NCBI RefSeq assembly: GCF_000427295.1
Contig: NZ_ATNM01000191.1
Location: 145,257 to 209,256, forward strand
DNA from: Cyclobacterium qasimii M12-11B
GTDB taxonomy: Bacteria; Bacteroidota; Bacteroidia; Cytophagales; Cyclobacteriaceae
DNA length: 64,000 nt
Direction of reading: 5' to 3'
Shown: positions 1-10,051 of the stretch, one piece after another
Layout: every line of letters starts with the position of its first letter
Position numbering within the stretch: the stretch's first letter is position 1
The notes under the pieces: model-generated
Seen by the model: the letters and a program-made list of their open reading frames with translations, nothing else
Told to the model about the DNA's origin: nothing
Databases searched by the model: none
Translations under genes and position numbers: made by a program

Positions 1-400
1 ACTCAGCTACCGCTACTTTATGGCTGAACTGATTGCTATTTGATTTCTGAACATGGATATTTTGATTGATCTGTTTAAATTCCAAACCGGTCTGGGTGGA
101 AACCCCTACCAGGAAGTCGTAAATACTTTGGTTGGATTGCTCGATAAAAACTTCAGGAAGATTTCTGATTTCTTTATGCAGATAAACAAAATTAAATTCC
201 GAGGCCGCTTCTATTTTGGAAAATGCTTCCTTTACAGAAACCCCATTCAAGGATAACTGAACTTTGACTTCCTCAATACTTTTAACTTGTGCGCTTCCTT
301 CTCTTGCTGAAAGCAGCCCTAAAGACAAGCATTGCAAAAGAAAGGCAAAAGCAAATAGTTTGGTCATGCGAATTACATGGCTTAGTATAAGATTTTTCAT
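1..400 (-). CDS. SusC/RagA-type TonB-dependent receptor with STN domain (5' part only)
   Basis: The reading frame starts at the ATG at 400 and stays open to the window edge, giving about 133 residues; no stop is reached. It has a signal peptide (hydrophobic LFAFAFLLQCLSLGLLS) followed by a secretin/TonB short N-terminal (STN) domain recognisable by VKVQLSLNGVSVKEAFSKIE, then NFVY and Q-TGLEF. STN domains at the N-terminus of SusC-like receptors contact a FecR anti-sigma factor across the periplasm. The fecR-like gene and an ECF sigma gene lie directly upstream in the same direction, which is the classic order sigma, anti-sigma, transducing receptor. The substrate cannot be told from this part. 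The ATG follows a 158-base gap after the fecR-like stop. The family call is fairly firm because of domain plus context; the beta-barrel part lies outside the window. Confidence 0.8.
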   Translation of the reverse strand, partial: MKNLILSHVIRMTKLFAFAFLLQCLSLGLLSAREGSAQVKSIEEVKVQLSLNGVSVKEAFSKIEAASEFNFVYLHKEIRNLPEVFIEQSNQSIYDFLVGVSTQTGLEFKQINQNIHVQKSNSNQFSHKVAVAE

Positions 401-558
401 ACATTTTTGGGTTTATTATGACTTTGTTAATTGTTTGGATAAATGGAAATAATGGTCAAATTACTTCACATCACTACTTTTTTCCCATTTGGAACATTCT
501 GAGTAGCTCCAATTGTAATTGTTTTTATCACACATTTTTTTTTATTATTTAATTGATT

Positions 559-1650
559 TTAGAATGTAACTTTTACAATTTCTCCTGCTATAGTGTATTC
601 AAGTTGCATGGTATGCATCAATCCGTCCATTACATTTTTAAGGGTCTCGTTCTGAAATTTACCCGAGATATAAAGGTCTGGACCTGGTTCATTTTCAAAT
701 TTAAAAGATACCCCGTACCAATTCTCCAATGTCCTGATGGCTTCCGGTAATGAAGTGTTATCAAACACAATCATTTTTCTGGTCCACCCAAGCACTTCAT
801 CATCGTCAAATTCAATTCTATTGATAGCTCCTTCCTTTAGTGGGATACTTAATATCTCCCTTTCATTTAGAAAAATGCTGTCTCGACCTATCATTGGAGT
901 CCCTACCGCTACTTTTCCGGTGATCAAGGAAATAATTAAATCCTCCTCTTCATAAGCCTTAATATTAAAAGTGGTACCAATTGCAGTGGTACTTATCTCC
1001 CTAGTGGTTACTGTAAAGGGCTTTTCCGGGTCTGGATGAACATCAAAAAATGCTTCTCCTTTCAGGTATACTTCTCGCCTGTTTTCAGAAGGGTTTTCTT
1101 TGTACTTTAAAATACTACCCGCATTGAGCAAAACCTTTGTACCATCATGAAGCTTAATGCTGGACTTCACGCCAGGAGGGGTCTGATAGGTCTTATATGA
1201 AATAGCATTTAATGGATCAGTAGCCTTATCAACCAGAATGGTCTTAAACAAAATAAATCCCACCCCAATTGAGACCAATAAAATAGCGGCAATTTTAAAT
1301 AAGAATTGAATTGACAGTGTGAGGTGCCTGTTTTTATTTTTTGAATTGTCTTCAGCAAGAGAAGAATTTTCGGGTATATTGCTCCCTTCCAATGGATTTA
1401 AATCAGCTAAACTGCTCTGCGTATTGATATTGTCCCACATCTCTTTGAACTCAGAGGACTGAAGAGGATATCGATCAGAAAACAATTCTATAAGTATTTC
1501 TTTGGCCTGATCTACCCCTTTGCTCAAAGTTGGGTTTTCAAAAAGGTAATTTTTCCAAATCCTATCAGCGTCAGGATTAGGTTTCAGCACCCATTCCCTG
1601 AATTCAGGATTCAAGATTAATTCTTTTACGGTCTCGTTAAAATTGTTCAT
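559..1650 (-). CDS. FecR family anti-sigma factor
   Basis: This 363-residue protein has a cytoplasmic N-terminal part, one membrane segment at about residues 110-135 (FLFKIAAILLVSIGVGFILF) and a periplasmic FecR domain from about 160 on (TPPGVKSSIKLHDGTKVLLNAG, then GEAFFDV and FTVTT). The C-terminal part (LYISGKFQNETLKNVMDGL) is the DUF4974/STN-like domain common in Bacteroidota FecR proteins. By family knowledge it holds the partner ECF sigma factor inactive until a loaded STN-domain receptor signals across the periplasm. The frameshifted sigma gene lies upstream and an STN-domain SusC gene downstream, so the partners are both here. The length is normal for the family. The start is the ATG at 1650, about 150 bases after the sigma stop. 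Confidence 0.92.
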   Translation of the reverse strand: MNNFNETVKELILNPEFREWVLKPNPDADRIWKNYLFENPTLSKGVDQAKEILIELFSDRYPLQSSEFKEMWDNINTQSSLADLNPLEGSNIPENSSLAEDNSKNKNRHLTLSIQFLFKIAAILLVSIGVGFILFKTILVDKATDPLNAISYKTYQTPPGVKSSIKLHDGTKVLLNAGSILKYKENPSENRREVYLKGEAFFDVHPDPEKPFTVTTREISTTAIGTTFNIKAYEEEDLIISLITGKVAVGTPMIGRDSIFLNEREILSIPLKEGAINRIEFDDDEVLGWTRKMIVFDNTSLPEAIRTLENWYGVSFKFENEPGPDLYISGKFQNETLKNVMDGLMHTMQLEYTIAGEIVKVTF

Positions 1651-1796
1651 CCCAGTACATTTTCAAAGACATGTGTCAGCAAATGCACTTTTCTATCCTT
1701 CTTTAATAAAAAATTTTATGTTTTTTTTAAAAAATGTTTATTCCACAGATTAATGATAAGGACAGATGGGGAATAAAATGATAAATTAAAGGGGTA

Positions 1797-2398
1797 TCAA
1801 AGCATTAAAAAAAACAATAGAAGGGCAAAGTATTTTCGAAGATTCCCAATGGCCTTCCATGTAAGTGTATAAACAGATTGCACCGTGATTCCCATAATCT
1901 TTGAGACTTGTTTATGAGAAAGGTTTTCAAAAAAAACATGTGTAATTACTTCTTTCTGCCTGGTAGGAAGCAAATTTAAAGCAGCCTTTAACCTAGAGCT
2001 GTTTTTTCCTCAATAAAAAATTCTTCATCAACTTGATCATCATGGCCCTGAGTGTACAATGCATCAAAACCGATTAACTGTTCCTCTTGCTTTCTTTTAA
2101 TAGTTCTATTTATTTCTTTCCTGACCTTATTGGATAGAGATCTAAAAATATACATTTTAACATGATTTACCTCTCTCTTATTGTCCCTGTATTTCCAAAT
2201 GTCAATAAAAAGGTCCTGAATACAATCCTTAACTAAATCCCTATCTGGCTTAATGCTCAATCCAAAGGCCATTAACTCGTAAGCAAACAGGCTGAATAAT
2301 CCTTCTAAAGCTGATTTATCACCGGCCATTATCCTAACCCAATATTCCTCTTCTTCAGTTTTATTATTAGACCGATTATTTTCATTGAATCCGGTCAT
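1797..2398 (-). pseudogene. ECF RNA polymerase sigma factor, frameshifted by one base
   Basis: The first 136 codons (2398 to 1988) encode sigma region 2 with typical features (LFSLFAYELMAFGLSI, then KDCIQDLFIDIWKYRD). Translation then hits a stop just after region 2. In another frame the protein continues at once with region 4 (RLKAALNLLPTRQKEVI, then ENLSHKQVSKIMGITVQSV) to a stop at 1797-1799. Adding one A to the run of six at 2002-2007 restores an unbroken protein of about 200 residues, normal for ECF factors. The downstream fecR-like gene is its probable partner. Either the base is a sequencing error or the sigma factor has lost region 4 and cannot bind a -35 element. Identity as an ECF sigma factor is firm; its functional state is not. 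Confidence 0.85.
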
Positions 2399-2693
2399 AT
2401 ATAAGTTGGTTAAATCTTTTTTTGAACATAAAAACCTAATTTAATTTATTTTTTTCCAAAAAAAATCATAATATATGATCGGAATATTTCAAGTTTTATT
2501 TGCCATAAACAGAAGATAACTTTGAATAGCTCCCCTCTTACTCCTTCTTTTTCAAGGTTAATCTTTTATTCTATTCATTACGAACATGTATCAAAAACAA
2601 ATCAGGACAGCTAATCAACTTCCTATTTTCCCTATCAGCATTCTGATTATTTACAGGTAAGCAGATCATGTTTCATTCTAGCTATAAACCATT

Positions 2694-2743
2694 AATTCCC
2701 CACAATTCTGGTTTAATTTACTTAGCCAGAATTATGGGGAATT
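2694..2743. repeat. Inverted repeat (stem-loop) downstream of the susD-like gene
   Basis: An 18-base arm at 2694-2711 (AATTCCCCACAATTCTGG) pairs with 2726-2743 with one mismatch around a 14-base loop. It lies about 60 bases after the susD stop (minus strand) and about 300 bases before the sigma gene. There is no clear T run after the stem on the minus strand, so it could be a 3'-end stabiliser or a weak terminator. The rest of the 400-base gap between 2399 and 2800 shows no gene. Confidence 0.55.
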
Positions 2744-2800
2744 GGATAAAACAATTGGATCAAGGTACTTTTCCCTTTGAATTCAAAATACAAACTACTT

Positions 2801-4492
2801 CTAGTAACCCGGATTCTGTTCAATCAATGAATTTTGATCAATGACAATCTGTGGGATTGGAGCCAGGTAGTTCCAATCGTTGAATTGAGCAGGCTGAAAG
2901 AATTCTACAGAATAGGATTTCTCACCCGTGTCAAGATTTCTGGTTACATTCATCCTCATCCTGTCTTGACTTAAAACCTCTGTAGCAGTTTTCCAACGGC
3001 GGACATCAAAAAACCTAAACTCTTCAAAAACCAATTCTACTCTTCTTTCCTGCATTATTCGCTCCCATAGCTCATTCCCGCTTTCTGTGATCAAAGGCAT
3101 TTCAACCCCTGGTCGTGATCTAACCATATTTACGTATTCTCTGGCAGTGGCTTCATCCCCCAACATAAACATCGTTTCGGCATAGTTCAATAATGTTTCA
3201 CCATACCTAAACCAAATCCATGTTGGAGAACTGCTCCCTGCCTCATTGCTGGTACATCCACATTGCGACTCATCTATGAATTTCCTGATATAATAACTGG
3301 TTTCACTGGCATTCCAAGCTGATTCGAAACCATCAGGTGAATCTTGTCCGCCCGGAGTGAACGTTTCTATGGTTCGTTCTTTAAAGGGTGCCCCATCATA
3401 TAAAATGGTATTATAAAAGCGAGGATCACGGTTTACATAAGGATCCTGTGGATCATATCCCGACCCCTCTTCTTCAATGTTTAACCCATTTTCCATCTCG
3501 AAATCATCTATTAGATTTTGCAAAGGATGAGAGTGTCCAAATCCTAACCAACCATTGGGGTACAGCAATCTTTCGACCAAGGCTTCAATGTCCACGTTGA
3601 TGTTTTGGGGTCTTCCCCAAATAATCTCCTCCGTGTTGTACCCGCCTTCAACTGTAAACAAAGCCTTGTAATCATCATGCAATGAATACATGCCCATGTC
3701 AATAATGGCCTTAGAAGCATCCGCCGCTGCCTGCCATTTTTGTTGGTTATTTTCGGGATTATTCAATGGGCTTGCTGCATACAATAATGCCCTTGCTTTA
3801 ATGGCCATGGCCGCCCCTTTTGTAACCTTACCGTCATTGGATGCATCATAATCCAGAGGCAAATCCGGAATAGCTTCATCTAATTCAGCGACAATGAAAT
3901 CCATTATCTCATCATAGGTATTCCTTGCAACCCTGAATTCATCTCCCAAATTGAAAGGGGTAGTTATCAAAGGTACTCCGCCATAGTGGCTTATGAATTT
4001 GAAATAAGCATAAGCCCTTACCGCCTTCATCTCAGCCGATAATTCGGATTTAAGGTCTTCACTTATGGAAGACTCCTGGATTTTATCCAGGAAAATATTA
4101 GCCTGGTTAATGGGTTTCCAATAGGTCCAATCATTAGGTCCGGTCCAAACATCCATCGGCCCTAAATAGGATGATGAGGCATTGCCATTTATTATAATTT
4201 GAATATTGGAGGCAGAATTTCTAGAATTGGCCTCGTCGGTCATGTTTGCATAGGGCATAAACCGCCAACCATTCACGTTTTGAAAACCAAAAGGAATGTC
4301 TTTATAAGCTGCATTGGCAAATGCTTGGATCAAGGCGGCATCGTCCCAAACAGCTGCATCAGAATAGCTGTCTATGGGGGTCTTTTCAAGGACTTCAGTA
4401 CAGGCACTTAAAATAACCGCAGAAATAATGCTTGTCAAATATATTGTCCTTCTTAATCTATTGTAGATGCTGGGTAGGATGGTATTTTTCAT
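2801..4492 (-). CDS. RagB/SusD family nutrient-uptake outer membrane lipoprotein
   Basis: This 563-residue protein begins with a lipoprotein signal (YLTSIISAVILSAC, lipobox ending at Cys 30 or so). It then has SusD features: LEKTPIDSYSDAAVW at the mature N-terminus, helical TPR-like repeats including SELSAEMKAVRAYAYFKFISHYGGVPLITTP, the YDEIMDFIVAELDEAIPDLP segment, and a C-terminal WERIMQERRVELVFEEFRFFDVRRW motif. SusD proteins sit on the cell surface and lid the SusC channel, binding oligosaccharide or another large nutrient. The partner SusC gene ends 30 bases upstream, so the two form an operon. The substrate is not visible from sequence and no glycoside hydrolase gene is attached to the pair within this window. 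Confidence 0.95.
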   Translation of the reverse strand: MKNTILPSIYNRLRRTIYLTSIISAVILSACTEVLEKTPIDSYSDAAVWDDAALIQAFANAAYKDIPFGFQNVNGWRFMPYANMTDEANSRNSASNIQIIINGNASSSYLGPMDVWTGPNDWTYWKPINQANIFLDKIQESSISEDLKSELSAEMKAVRAYAYFKFISHYGGVPLITTPFNLGDEFRVARNTYDEIMDFIVAELDEAIPDLPLDYDASNDGKVTKGAAMAIKARALLYAASPLNNPENNQQKWQAAADASKAIIDMGMYSLHDDYKALFTVEGGYNTEEIIWGRPQNINVDIEALVERLLYPNGWLGFGHSHPLQNLIDDFEMENGLNIEEEGSGYDPQDPYVNRDPRFYNTILYDGAPFKERTIETFTPGGQDSPDGFESAWNASETSYYIRKFIDESQCGCTSNEAGSSSPTWIWFRYGETLLNYAETMFMLGDEATAREYVNMVRSRPGVEMPLITESGNELWERIMQERRVELVFEEFRFFDVRRWKTATEVLSQDRMRMNVTRNLDTGEKSYSVEFFQPAQFNDWNYLAPIPQIVIDQNSLIEQNPGY

Positions 4493-4522
4493 AACTTTTC
4501 TATTTAGAAATACAAAGGAGAT

Positions 4523-7500
4523 TTAAAAAGTAACATTCAGACCAATATTGAAAACTCTTGTTTGTGGGTAAAAATTTCCCGTAGAGTAACTGAACCCCGC
4601 ATGGGAACTCGCTTCTGGAGTACCTTCAGGGTCAAACCATTTAATGTCCGAAAGGGTAAAAAGGTTACTTCCATTCACAAATAGCATAAGGCTGCTCAAT
4701 TTGAACTTACTCAGTAACTCCTCTGGCACTGAATAATCTACCTGTAAAGTTTTCAGGCGAAGAAAGGAAGCATTTTGCAACCAAAAGGTACTTGGCATTC
4801 CACTGACCTCACCTTCACCTGCGCCATCTTCCTGAGGAAGAATGGGATATTTAGAATCCATACTTCCTGGTGTATACCTATTCAGCAGTAATTCTCTCAA
4901 ACTATTTTGGGTTGTTCTGGCATGTTTGTGAAAATAGGTCCAGGCCCTGGTTTGGCCAGCAAAATTGGCGAATAAGGAAAACCTTTTGTAGGCAAATGTT
5001 GTGTTAAAACCGAAGGTGATTTCCGGAATCACACCTCTATTTTGCCTGACCCTATCGGCGGCGTTAATGGTGCCATCTTCATTGACATCCCTGTATTGCA
5101 AATCGCCCACCTGGGTATTGGCCATGATGGGATTGGAATCTACCTCTTCCTGGGTTCTGAATATTCCAATGGACTCATAAAGCAATTGGGTGCCTATCAT
5201 GGTACCTTCAGCTTTCTGATAATCTGGCATATCCTGTGGTTCACTGATGTCAACAATCGTATTTTTGGCATAGCCCATATTTCCTGACAAGGTATAGGAA
5301 AAACCATTGGAAGGGGAAACATTATTTCCATGCGTAAGAATTACTTCAAACCCTTGATTCTCTATAATTCCGATGTTTTCATCTGGAAGCACTAGTCCTG
5401 TATAAATGGGAACCTCTGTACTTCTTGCCGTTAAGATATTGGATCTTCTTTGTTTGAAAAAATCGACGCTTAGATCTAAAGCTCCACGCCACAAGGTGGC
5501 ATCAAGCCCTATGTTAGCATTCTCCGACACTTCCCATGTAATGGCCTCATTGGGTGCCACGCCAGGCAATAAGACGGCCTGAGTTCCACCTCCAAAATGA
5601 GTACCTATTGGATTGAGGTTGTACATGGACATAAACTGAAATGGATTGATTTGATCATTTCCCATTTGCCCATAGGACACCCTTAATTTTAGATTGTCAA
5701 TATTGGGGGAGCTTTTAAGAAATTCCTCTTCTGAAATTCTCCATCCTGCAGAAAAACCGGGGAAAAATCCCCACCTTCCACTTTGTGGAAAGGCATAAGA
5801 GCCATCATATCTCAAATTGGTTTCGAAAAGGTATTTTTCTTTGTAATTATAATTGATCCTTCCAAAAACATTTTGTCGCCCCCACTGTCTTCTGGTCCCA
5901 TCAGCCACCATGTTTTCTCCACTACCTGCAAACAGTTCCTCTATTGAAGATGAAATAAATCCCCTTCTATAAGCCGTCATCGTTCTAAATTCCCCTTCCG
6001 CTTGTTCAAATGCCGCAAAAGTTTCTACCAGATGGTCTCCAAAGGCTTTTGAATATTTGATTTTAAAATGCATCAAATAATCCTTTTGCTTATTGAACAC
6101 CTCCTGTAAGTCTGGCTGACTAACCTGACCTCCCTGCTTCTCCAAAAACACATCGTTTTCTGCATCATAATTATAAACCAGCCAAGTATCTCTCCATCGC
6201 TTACTTTCTGTGTACTCTTGTCTATAAGAAACGTAACCGTCCAAGCTTAATCCTTCTACCTGAGGAATGTTTAAATTAAAAGAAGGCTTTACGAATGTCC
6301 TGAATATATTATCTGAATAGTACCCACCTTCGCCTGCAAGATTAATAACAGGGTTTTCACCTGCATCACCGGGAAGAGAAGCAGGCAATCCGTTGGGATA
6401 AAATGCGGGAATCAAAGGACTTCCTTCTGTACCGAAACCTCCCAATACTGGTCTTTCTCTATTGTCCATCTCTCCGTTCAGATCAAGCCCAAAACGGAAA
6501 TTATCAGTAATATCAACGTCTACATTGGTTCGCAAGGTAAAGGCATTGCTATCGTGAGCACCATTTTTTACAATACTGTTTTCATCAATATAAGATCCAG
6601 ACATGGAATATCTGGCCTTTTCTGTACCTCCACGAACATTTAGATTGTGCATGCTTTGCGGTGTAAAGTCCTTAAATATGGTGCCTACCCAATCGGTATT
6701 GGGATAATTTAATGGATCTGTACCGTCCCTCATGGTCTGTATTTCCTGATCGGAATATAATGCTGGCAAATTCTGAATGGTGGTCCTGTATTGGTTTACA
6801 TAATCTGCAAATTCCCATGAATTGGCCATTTCAGGAAGTCTGGTAGGTTGAGTGACTCCCTGATTAAAAGTATAACTGAAAACAGGTTTCCCAACGGCTC
6901 CTCGCTTAGTTGTGATTAAAATAACGCCATTAGCGGCCCTTGCTCCATATATTGAGGCCGAGGCATCTTTCAAAATAGAAACCTGTTCAATGTCATTTTG
7001 GTTTATCCTCTGCCAGGCACCTGTTTCATCAGGTACACCATCAATCACAATCAAAGGACTGGTATTGCCCGTAGTACTACGGCCTCTTATGAAAATTTGA
7101 GCATTGTTTTGCCCTGGCTCACCTGAACGGTTTAAGGTAGTAAGGCCAGGTAATAAACCTGATAATGAATTGGAAAGACTGGTTACCGGGGCTTTTTTGA
7201 GCATTTTTTCATCAGTACTGGCAATAGCACCAGTTAAAGTTGCTTTTCTTTGCTCACCATACCCTACGACTACCACTTCTTCCAAATCAGCGGTGTCCCC
7301 ATCAAGGGAAACGTTGATTTTACTTAAGTTGCCAATAGTTACTTCCTTGGTTTCCATTCCTACAAATGAAAAAACCAAGGTCACTGCATTTTGGCTTACT
7401 GTAAATGAATAGTTTCCATCTACATCCGTAACAGTACCATTTGTTGTTCCTTTTTCCAGTATCGTCACTCCAGGCATTGTGATTCCTTCGCCGTTGGTGA

Positions 7501-7606
7501 CATTTCCAGAAATTCCCCTGGAGCTTTGGGCTCTTAATCCTGCTGTAATCATTATGGTCATTACAAACAGTAAGAGGATCATCTTTTTGGTAATTGTGTT
7601 TTCCAT
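4523..7606 (-). CDS. SusC/RagA family TonB-linked outer membrane protein
   Basis: This 1027-residue receptor has a signal peptide, then a CarboxypepD_reg-like domain (GISGNVTNGEGITMPGVTI, GTVTDVDGNYSFTV), a TonB-box-like segment (LEEVVVVGYGEQRKATLTGA), the plug domain (SGLLPGLTTLNRSGEPGQNN, IRGRSTTGNTSPLIVIDGVP, SILKDASASIYGARAANGVILITTKRG) and a long beta-barrel ending in VFNIGLNVTF with the usual terminal aromatic. It imports a nutrient held by the SusD partner encoded 30 bases downstream, powered by TonB-ExbBD. It lacks an STN domain, unlike the receptor at 1-400, so it is not expected to signal through FecR. An imperfect palindrome centred near 7725 is the only possible operator seen upstream. 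Confidence 0.95.
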   Translation of the reverse strand: MENTITKKMILLLFVMTIMITAGLRAQSSRGISGNVTNGEGITMPGVTILEKGTTNGTVTDVDGNYSFTVSQNAVTLVFSFVGMETKEVTIGNLSKINVSLDGDTADLEEVVVVGYGEQRKATLTGAIASTDEKMLKKAPVTSLSNSLSGLLPGLTTLNRSGEPGQNNAQIFIRGRSTTGNTSPLIVIDGVPDETGAWQRINQNDIEQVSILKDASASIYGARAANGVILITTKRGAVGKPVFSYTFNQGVTQPTRLPEMANSWEFADYVNQYRTTIQNLPALYSDQEIQTMRDGTDPLNYPNTDWVGTIFKDFTPQSMHNLNVRGGTEKARYSMSGSYIDENSIVKNGAHDSNAFTLRTNVDVDITDNFRFGLDLNGEMDNRERPVLGGFGTEGSPLIPAFYPNGLPASLPGDAGENPVINLAGEGGYYSDNIFRTFVKPSFNLNIPQVEGLSLDGYVSYRQEYTESKRWRDTWLVYNYDAENDVFLEKQGGQVSQPDLQEVFNKQKDYLMHFKIKYSKAFGDHLVETFAAFEQAEGEFRTMTAYRRGFISSSIEELFAGSGENMVADGTRRQWGRQNVFGRINYNYKEKYLFETNLRYDGSYAFPQSGRWGFFPGFSAGWRISEEEFLKSSPNIDNLKLRVSYGQMGNDQINPFQFMSMYNLNPIGTHFGGGTQAVLLPGVAPNEAITWEVSENANIGLDATLWRGALDLSVDFFKQRRSNILTARSTEVPIYTGLVLPDENIGIIENQGFEVILTHGNNVSPSNGFSYTLSGNMGYAKNTIVDISEPQDMPDYQKAEGTMIGTQLLYESIGIFRTQEEVDSNPIMANTQVGDLQYRDVNEDGTINAADRVRQNRGVIPEITFGFNTTFAYKRFSLFANFAGQTRAWTYFHKHARTTQNSLRELLLNRYTPGSMDSKYPILPQEDGAGEGEVSGMPSTFWLQNASFLRLKTLQVDYSVPEELLSKFKLSSLMLFVNGSNLFTLSDIKWFDPEGTPEASSHAGFSYSTGNFYPQTRVFNIGLNVTF

Positions 7607-7719
7607 ATCATGATTGATTAAAGGTGAATAAAAATTTAGATACTTAAAGTAGAACTTATCTCTATTTCATTAATTTTAATTGGATTAGAAAGTGGTATTA
7701 CAAATAAAATAGCGATAAC

Positions 7720-7731
7720 GTTCTCGAAAAC
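7720..7731. promoter_or_regulatory. Imperfect palindrome upstream of susC (possible operator)
   Basis: GTTCTCGAAAAC is a 12-base palindrome centred on TCGA with one mismatched pair, about 115 bases before the susC start. LacI-type regulators often use CG-centred palindromes, but no lacI-like gene is in the window and the site is short, so this is a weak call. The rest of the roughly 490-base gap from 7607 to 8098 holds only the terminator of the aldo/keto reductase gene. Confidence 0.25.
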
Positions 7732-8023
7732 ATAGCTAATACATTGTATAAGTTAAATTATTAGCACAGCATTTTTATATAATTGCATAATTACTTTTGT
7801 AATATGTCATATTTTAATAACTAAATGGCACCATAAAACAAAAGGACTTGATGGCGGATATTGAAACTGGCTAATTTAGTACCACAAAGAATCCTTTAAT
7901 GAGCAAGAGGGTGGTAATCTTTACGCCAATTTGCGGGAACAATTAAAAAATGTATTTATCTAAATTAGGTTGCAAGAAATAAGGATAGTTGTGACCTATC
8001 CTTTGACTAAGAATTAACGGGCT

Positions 8024-8072
8024 TAAAAAAAACTGGTCAATAAAACCCAAAAAGGGTTCTTATTGACCAGTT
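8024..8072 (-). terminator. Rho-independent terminator of the aldo/keto reductase gene
   Basis: A long stem (AACTGGTCAATAA at 8031 pairing with TTATTGACCAGTT at 8060-8072, extended inside by CCC/GGG) is followed on the minus strand by a run of eight T. It lies just after the stop at 8099. Confidence 0.85.
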
Positions 8073-8098
8073 AAAATATTCAATTCTGTATCGGGAAA

Positions 8099-9090
8099 TT
8101 AGATTACACGACCACCTGTTTGCCACAAGTCAGCATTGCTACCTAACTTTTCTTTTAAAGGCAAAGTGATTTCATTCAAGTGATTTACCATGTCAGCAGT
8201 AAGCTTAACCTCCATGGTTTTTAAGTTTTCCTTACTTGATCCGCATTTCTACCACCAACAATTGGTGCAGCAACGCCTTTCTGTGCCAATAGCCAGGCAA
8301 GGCTCAAATTGCCCATATTGACATTGGACTCCTCAGCAAACTTCTTGATTTTATCAATGGTTTGGAAAGTCAATGCTTCGCAGCCTTCTTCCTGATGTCT
8401 TGACTGAGAGCGACCTTTATTGAAGTGTCGGGTTCTTGCCCTGTCATCAGGAACCTGCTCGGCAGAATCAAATTTACCGGTTAACAAACCTTGCATGATT
8501 GGTGAGTAACATAAAATCGGCACATTGTCTTCTACACATTGAGGAAGTATGCTAAATTCTATCGCTCTAAAAATCAAATTATAGGCCATCTGATTGCTAC
8601 TAATGGTAAAGCCAGACTCCTTGCAAATGTCCAGGCTTTTGTTTCCGAAATTCGAAACGCCATAAGCCCTTATTTTTCCATCGTCTTTTAATTTTTGAAG
8701 TGCACCCATGGTATCCTCTAAAGGGATCTCAGGATTTGGCCAATGAAGCTGATAAAGATCAATATAATCTGTTTTAAGATTTTTTAATCCTCTTTCGCAT
8801 GCCTTGATCACATCGTCGGGAAGAAAATCCTGAGGACCAACCTTAGAAGCGATAATCATATCTGATCTTTTGTCTCCTAAAGCTTCCGCTAAAAGATTTT
8901 CCGAAGCTCCGTTCCCATAAGCCTCAGCAGTGTCAAAGGTGGTAATACCATTGTCAAATGCTTCGCGCATGGCGTCCAATGAGTCCTTTTTATCCTGATG
9001 TCCCCAATTAAAACCTCCAACTACGGCCCAACAACCAAAAATCAATCTTGAAATTTCAAAATCAGTGTGGGGCAACTTATAATTTTCCAT
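8099..9090 (-). CDS. Aldo/keto reductase (3' end frameshifted)
   Basis: This is an NADPH-dependent aldo/keto reductase of the oxidoreductase (KR13/YajO-like) type. Motifs are FDTAEAYGNGASENLLAEAL (catalytic Asp/Tyr region), KVGP (catalytic Lys), YIDLYQLHWPNPEIPLEDT (catalytic His) and CYSPIMQGLLTGKF, with the cofactor-binding VGGRNADQV near the end. The frame stops at 8221, but adding one A in the run at 8226-8229 carries the protein on as RKNLKTMEVKLTADMVNHLNE to the stop at 8099-8101, giving about 330 residues. I chose the ATG at 9090 (MENYKLPHTDFEISRL) because the longer form adds an unrelated Asn/Lys-rich extension. It stands alone, with its own terminator. The substrate is unknown. The indel is probably a sequencing error. 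Confidence 0.85.
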
Positions 9091-9345
9091 AATAACTAAA
9101 ATTAATTTATTGTTGAAATAATATATCTTAATCAATCCACTCAGTAGTTTCGGGGTATTCTTACCTCTTATTAAAAAGATACAACTCAGCTACAGAGTGG
9201 TTCTTGTACAATTATTTTTGAGTTTTATGATTAACTTGAAACATGCTATTTTGAAGGTAAAACCTAATCAAAGAAACAGCATGAAATTAATGCTTCACAA
9301 GTTAGGCTTTATTTGAATTAGACTAAAAGAATTATGTGAATTTGC

Positions 9346-10038
9346 TTAATTCTTAGAAGCCATTCCCTGAATAAATCCCCCAATAAAAGCAGCTTGTTTC
9401 TTTCTCGTAGCTTCCCCAAAATGAACATGGTCAGCAAAGAGGTCATCACCAAGATTAAGTGTAAATTGATGTAAATCAATTATGGGAACATTTAATGCTT
9501 CGAAAACATTGTCTGCCACTTCATTATAGCTGGCCAAATCAGCTGCATACCTGTGAAAGGTTTGCTGTTTTGAATTGTGTTGAACATCGTCCACAGGAGT
9601 CGTTCTTACCCAAACCATAGGAATCCCTCTATCGGCGAGTAGATGATGAATCTGCTTCAGATTTTCTTTGTAGACTTCAATTTCTACCTGCTTTTTACCC
9701 GTTTCTATATCGGTTTTGATATCATGTAAACCACAATTGATTAACATGATATCTGGCTGAAATTCTTTCGATTTAAGCTTAGTTTTCAAATATGCCAAAA
9801 CCATACCAGAATCTCCCCCATTGGCAAACTTTGGCCTTTCCCCATCCCCAGAATCATCTCCGGTTTCCCTTTTCCTATCATAGGAAAACTTACCTTTAAG
9901 GTATTGTTCCAGATAGGGGCCATATTGCATAGAAATACTGTCTCCAACAACAAATAGCTTAGGCTTAGATTCAAAACCATTGAAAAACAGACCTAGCCCC
10001 AATACTAAAACGAAAGAAATTTTAGATAACAACATCAT
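9346..10038 (-). CDS. SGNH/GDSL-type hydrolase, exported
   Basis: This protein of about 230 residues has a hydrophobic export signal (SKISFVLVLGLGLFFNG) followed by the SGNH block I VVGDSISMQYGPYLEQYL (nucleophile Ser), a block with GGDSGMVLAYL (oxyanion Gly), block III INCGLHD (Asn) and block V DHVHFGEATR (Asp/His). Such enzymes hydrolyse esters, often carbohydrate acetyl esters, in the periplasm or at the surface. The frame can be opened from 10107, but that would overlap the patatin-like gene by 56 bases; the ATG pair at 10033-10038 places the start directly before the signal peptide. The overlap with the upstream phospholipase gene (which ends at 10052, 14 bases away) suggests co-transcription. 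Confidence 0.88.
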   Translation of the reverse strand: MMLLSKISFVLVLGLGLFFNGFESKPKLFVVGDSISMQYGPYLEQYLKGKFSYDRKRETGDDSGDGERPKFANGGDSGMVLAYLKTKLKSKEFQPDIMLINCGLHDIKTDIETGKKQVEIEVYKENLKQIHHLLADRGIPMVWVRTTPVDDVQHNSKQQTFHRYAADLASYNEVADNVFEALNVPIIDLHQFTLNLGDDLFADHVHFGEATRKKQAAFIGGFIQGMASKN

Positions 10039-10051
10039 AATTATAAAGGAT

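Noticed and set aside
3131..3137. TACGTAT heptamer in the susD-like gene
   Set aside because: It lies in coding sequence without an inverted partner and far from nitrate genes; a chance match in AT-rich DNA.
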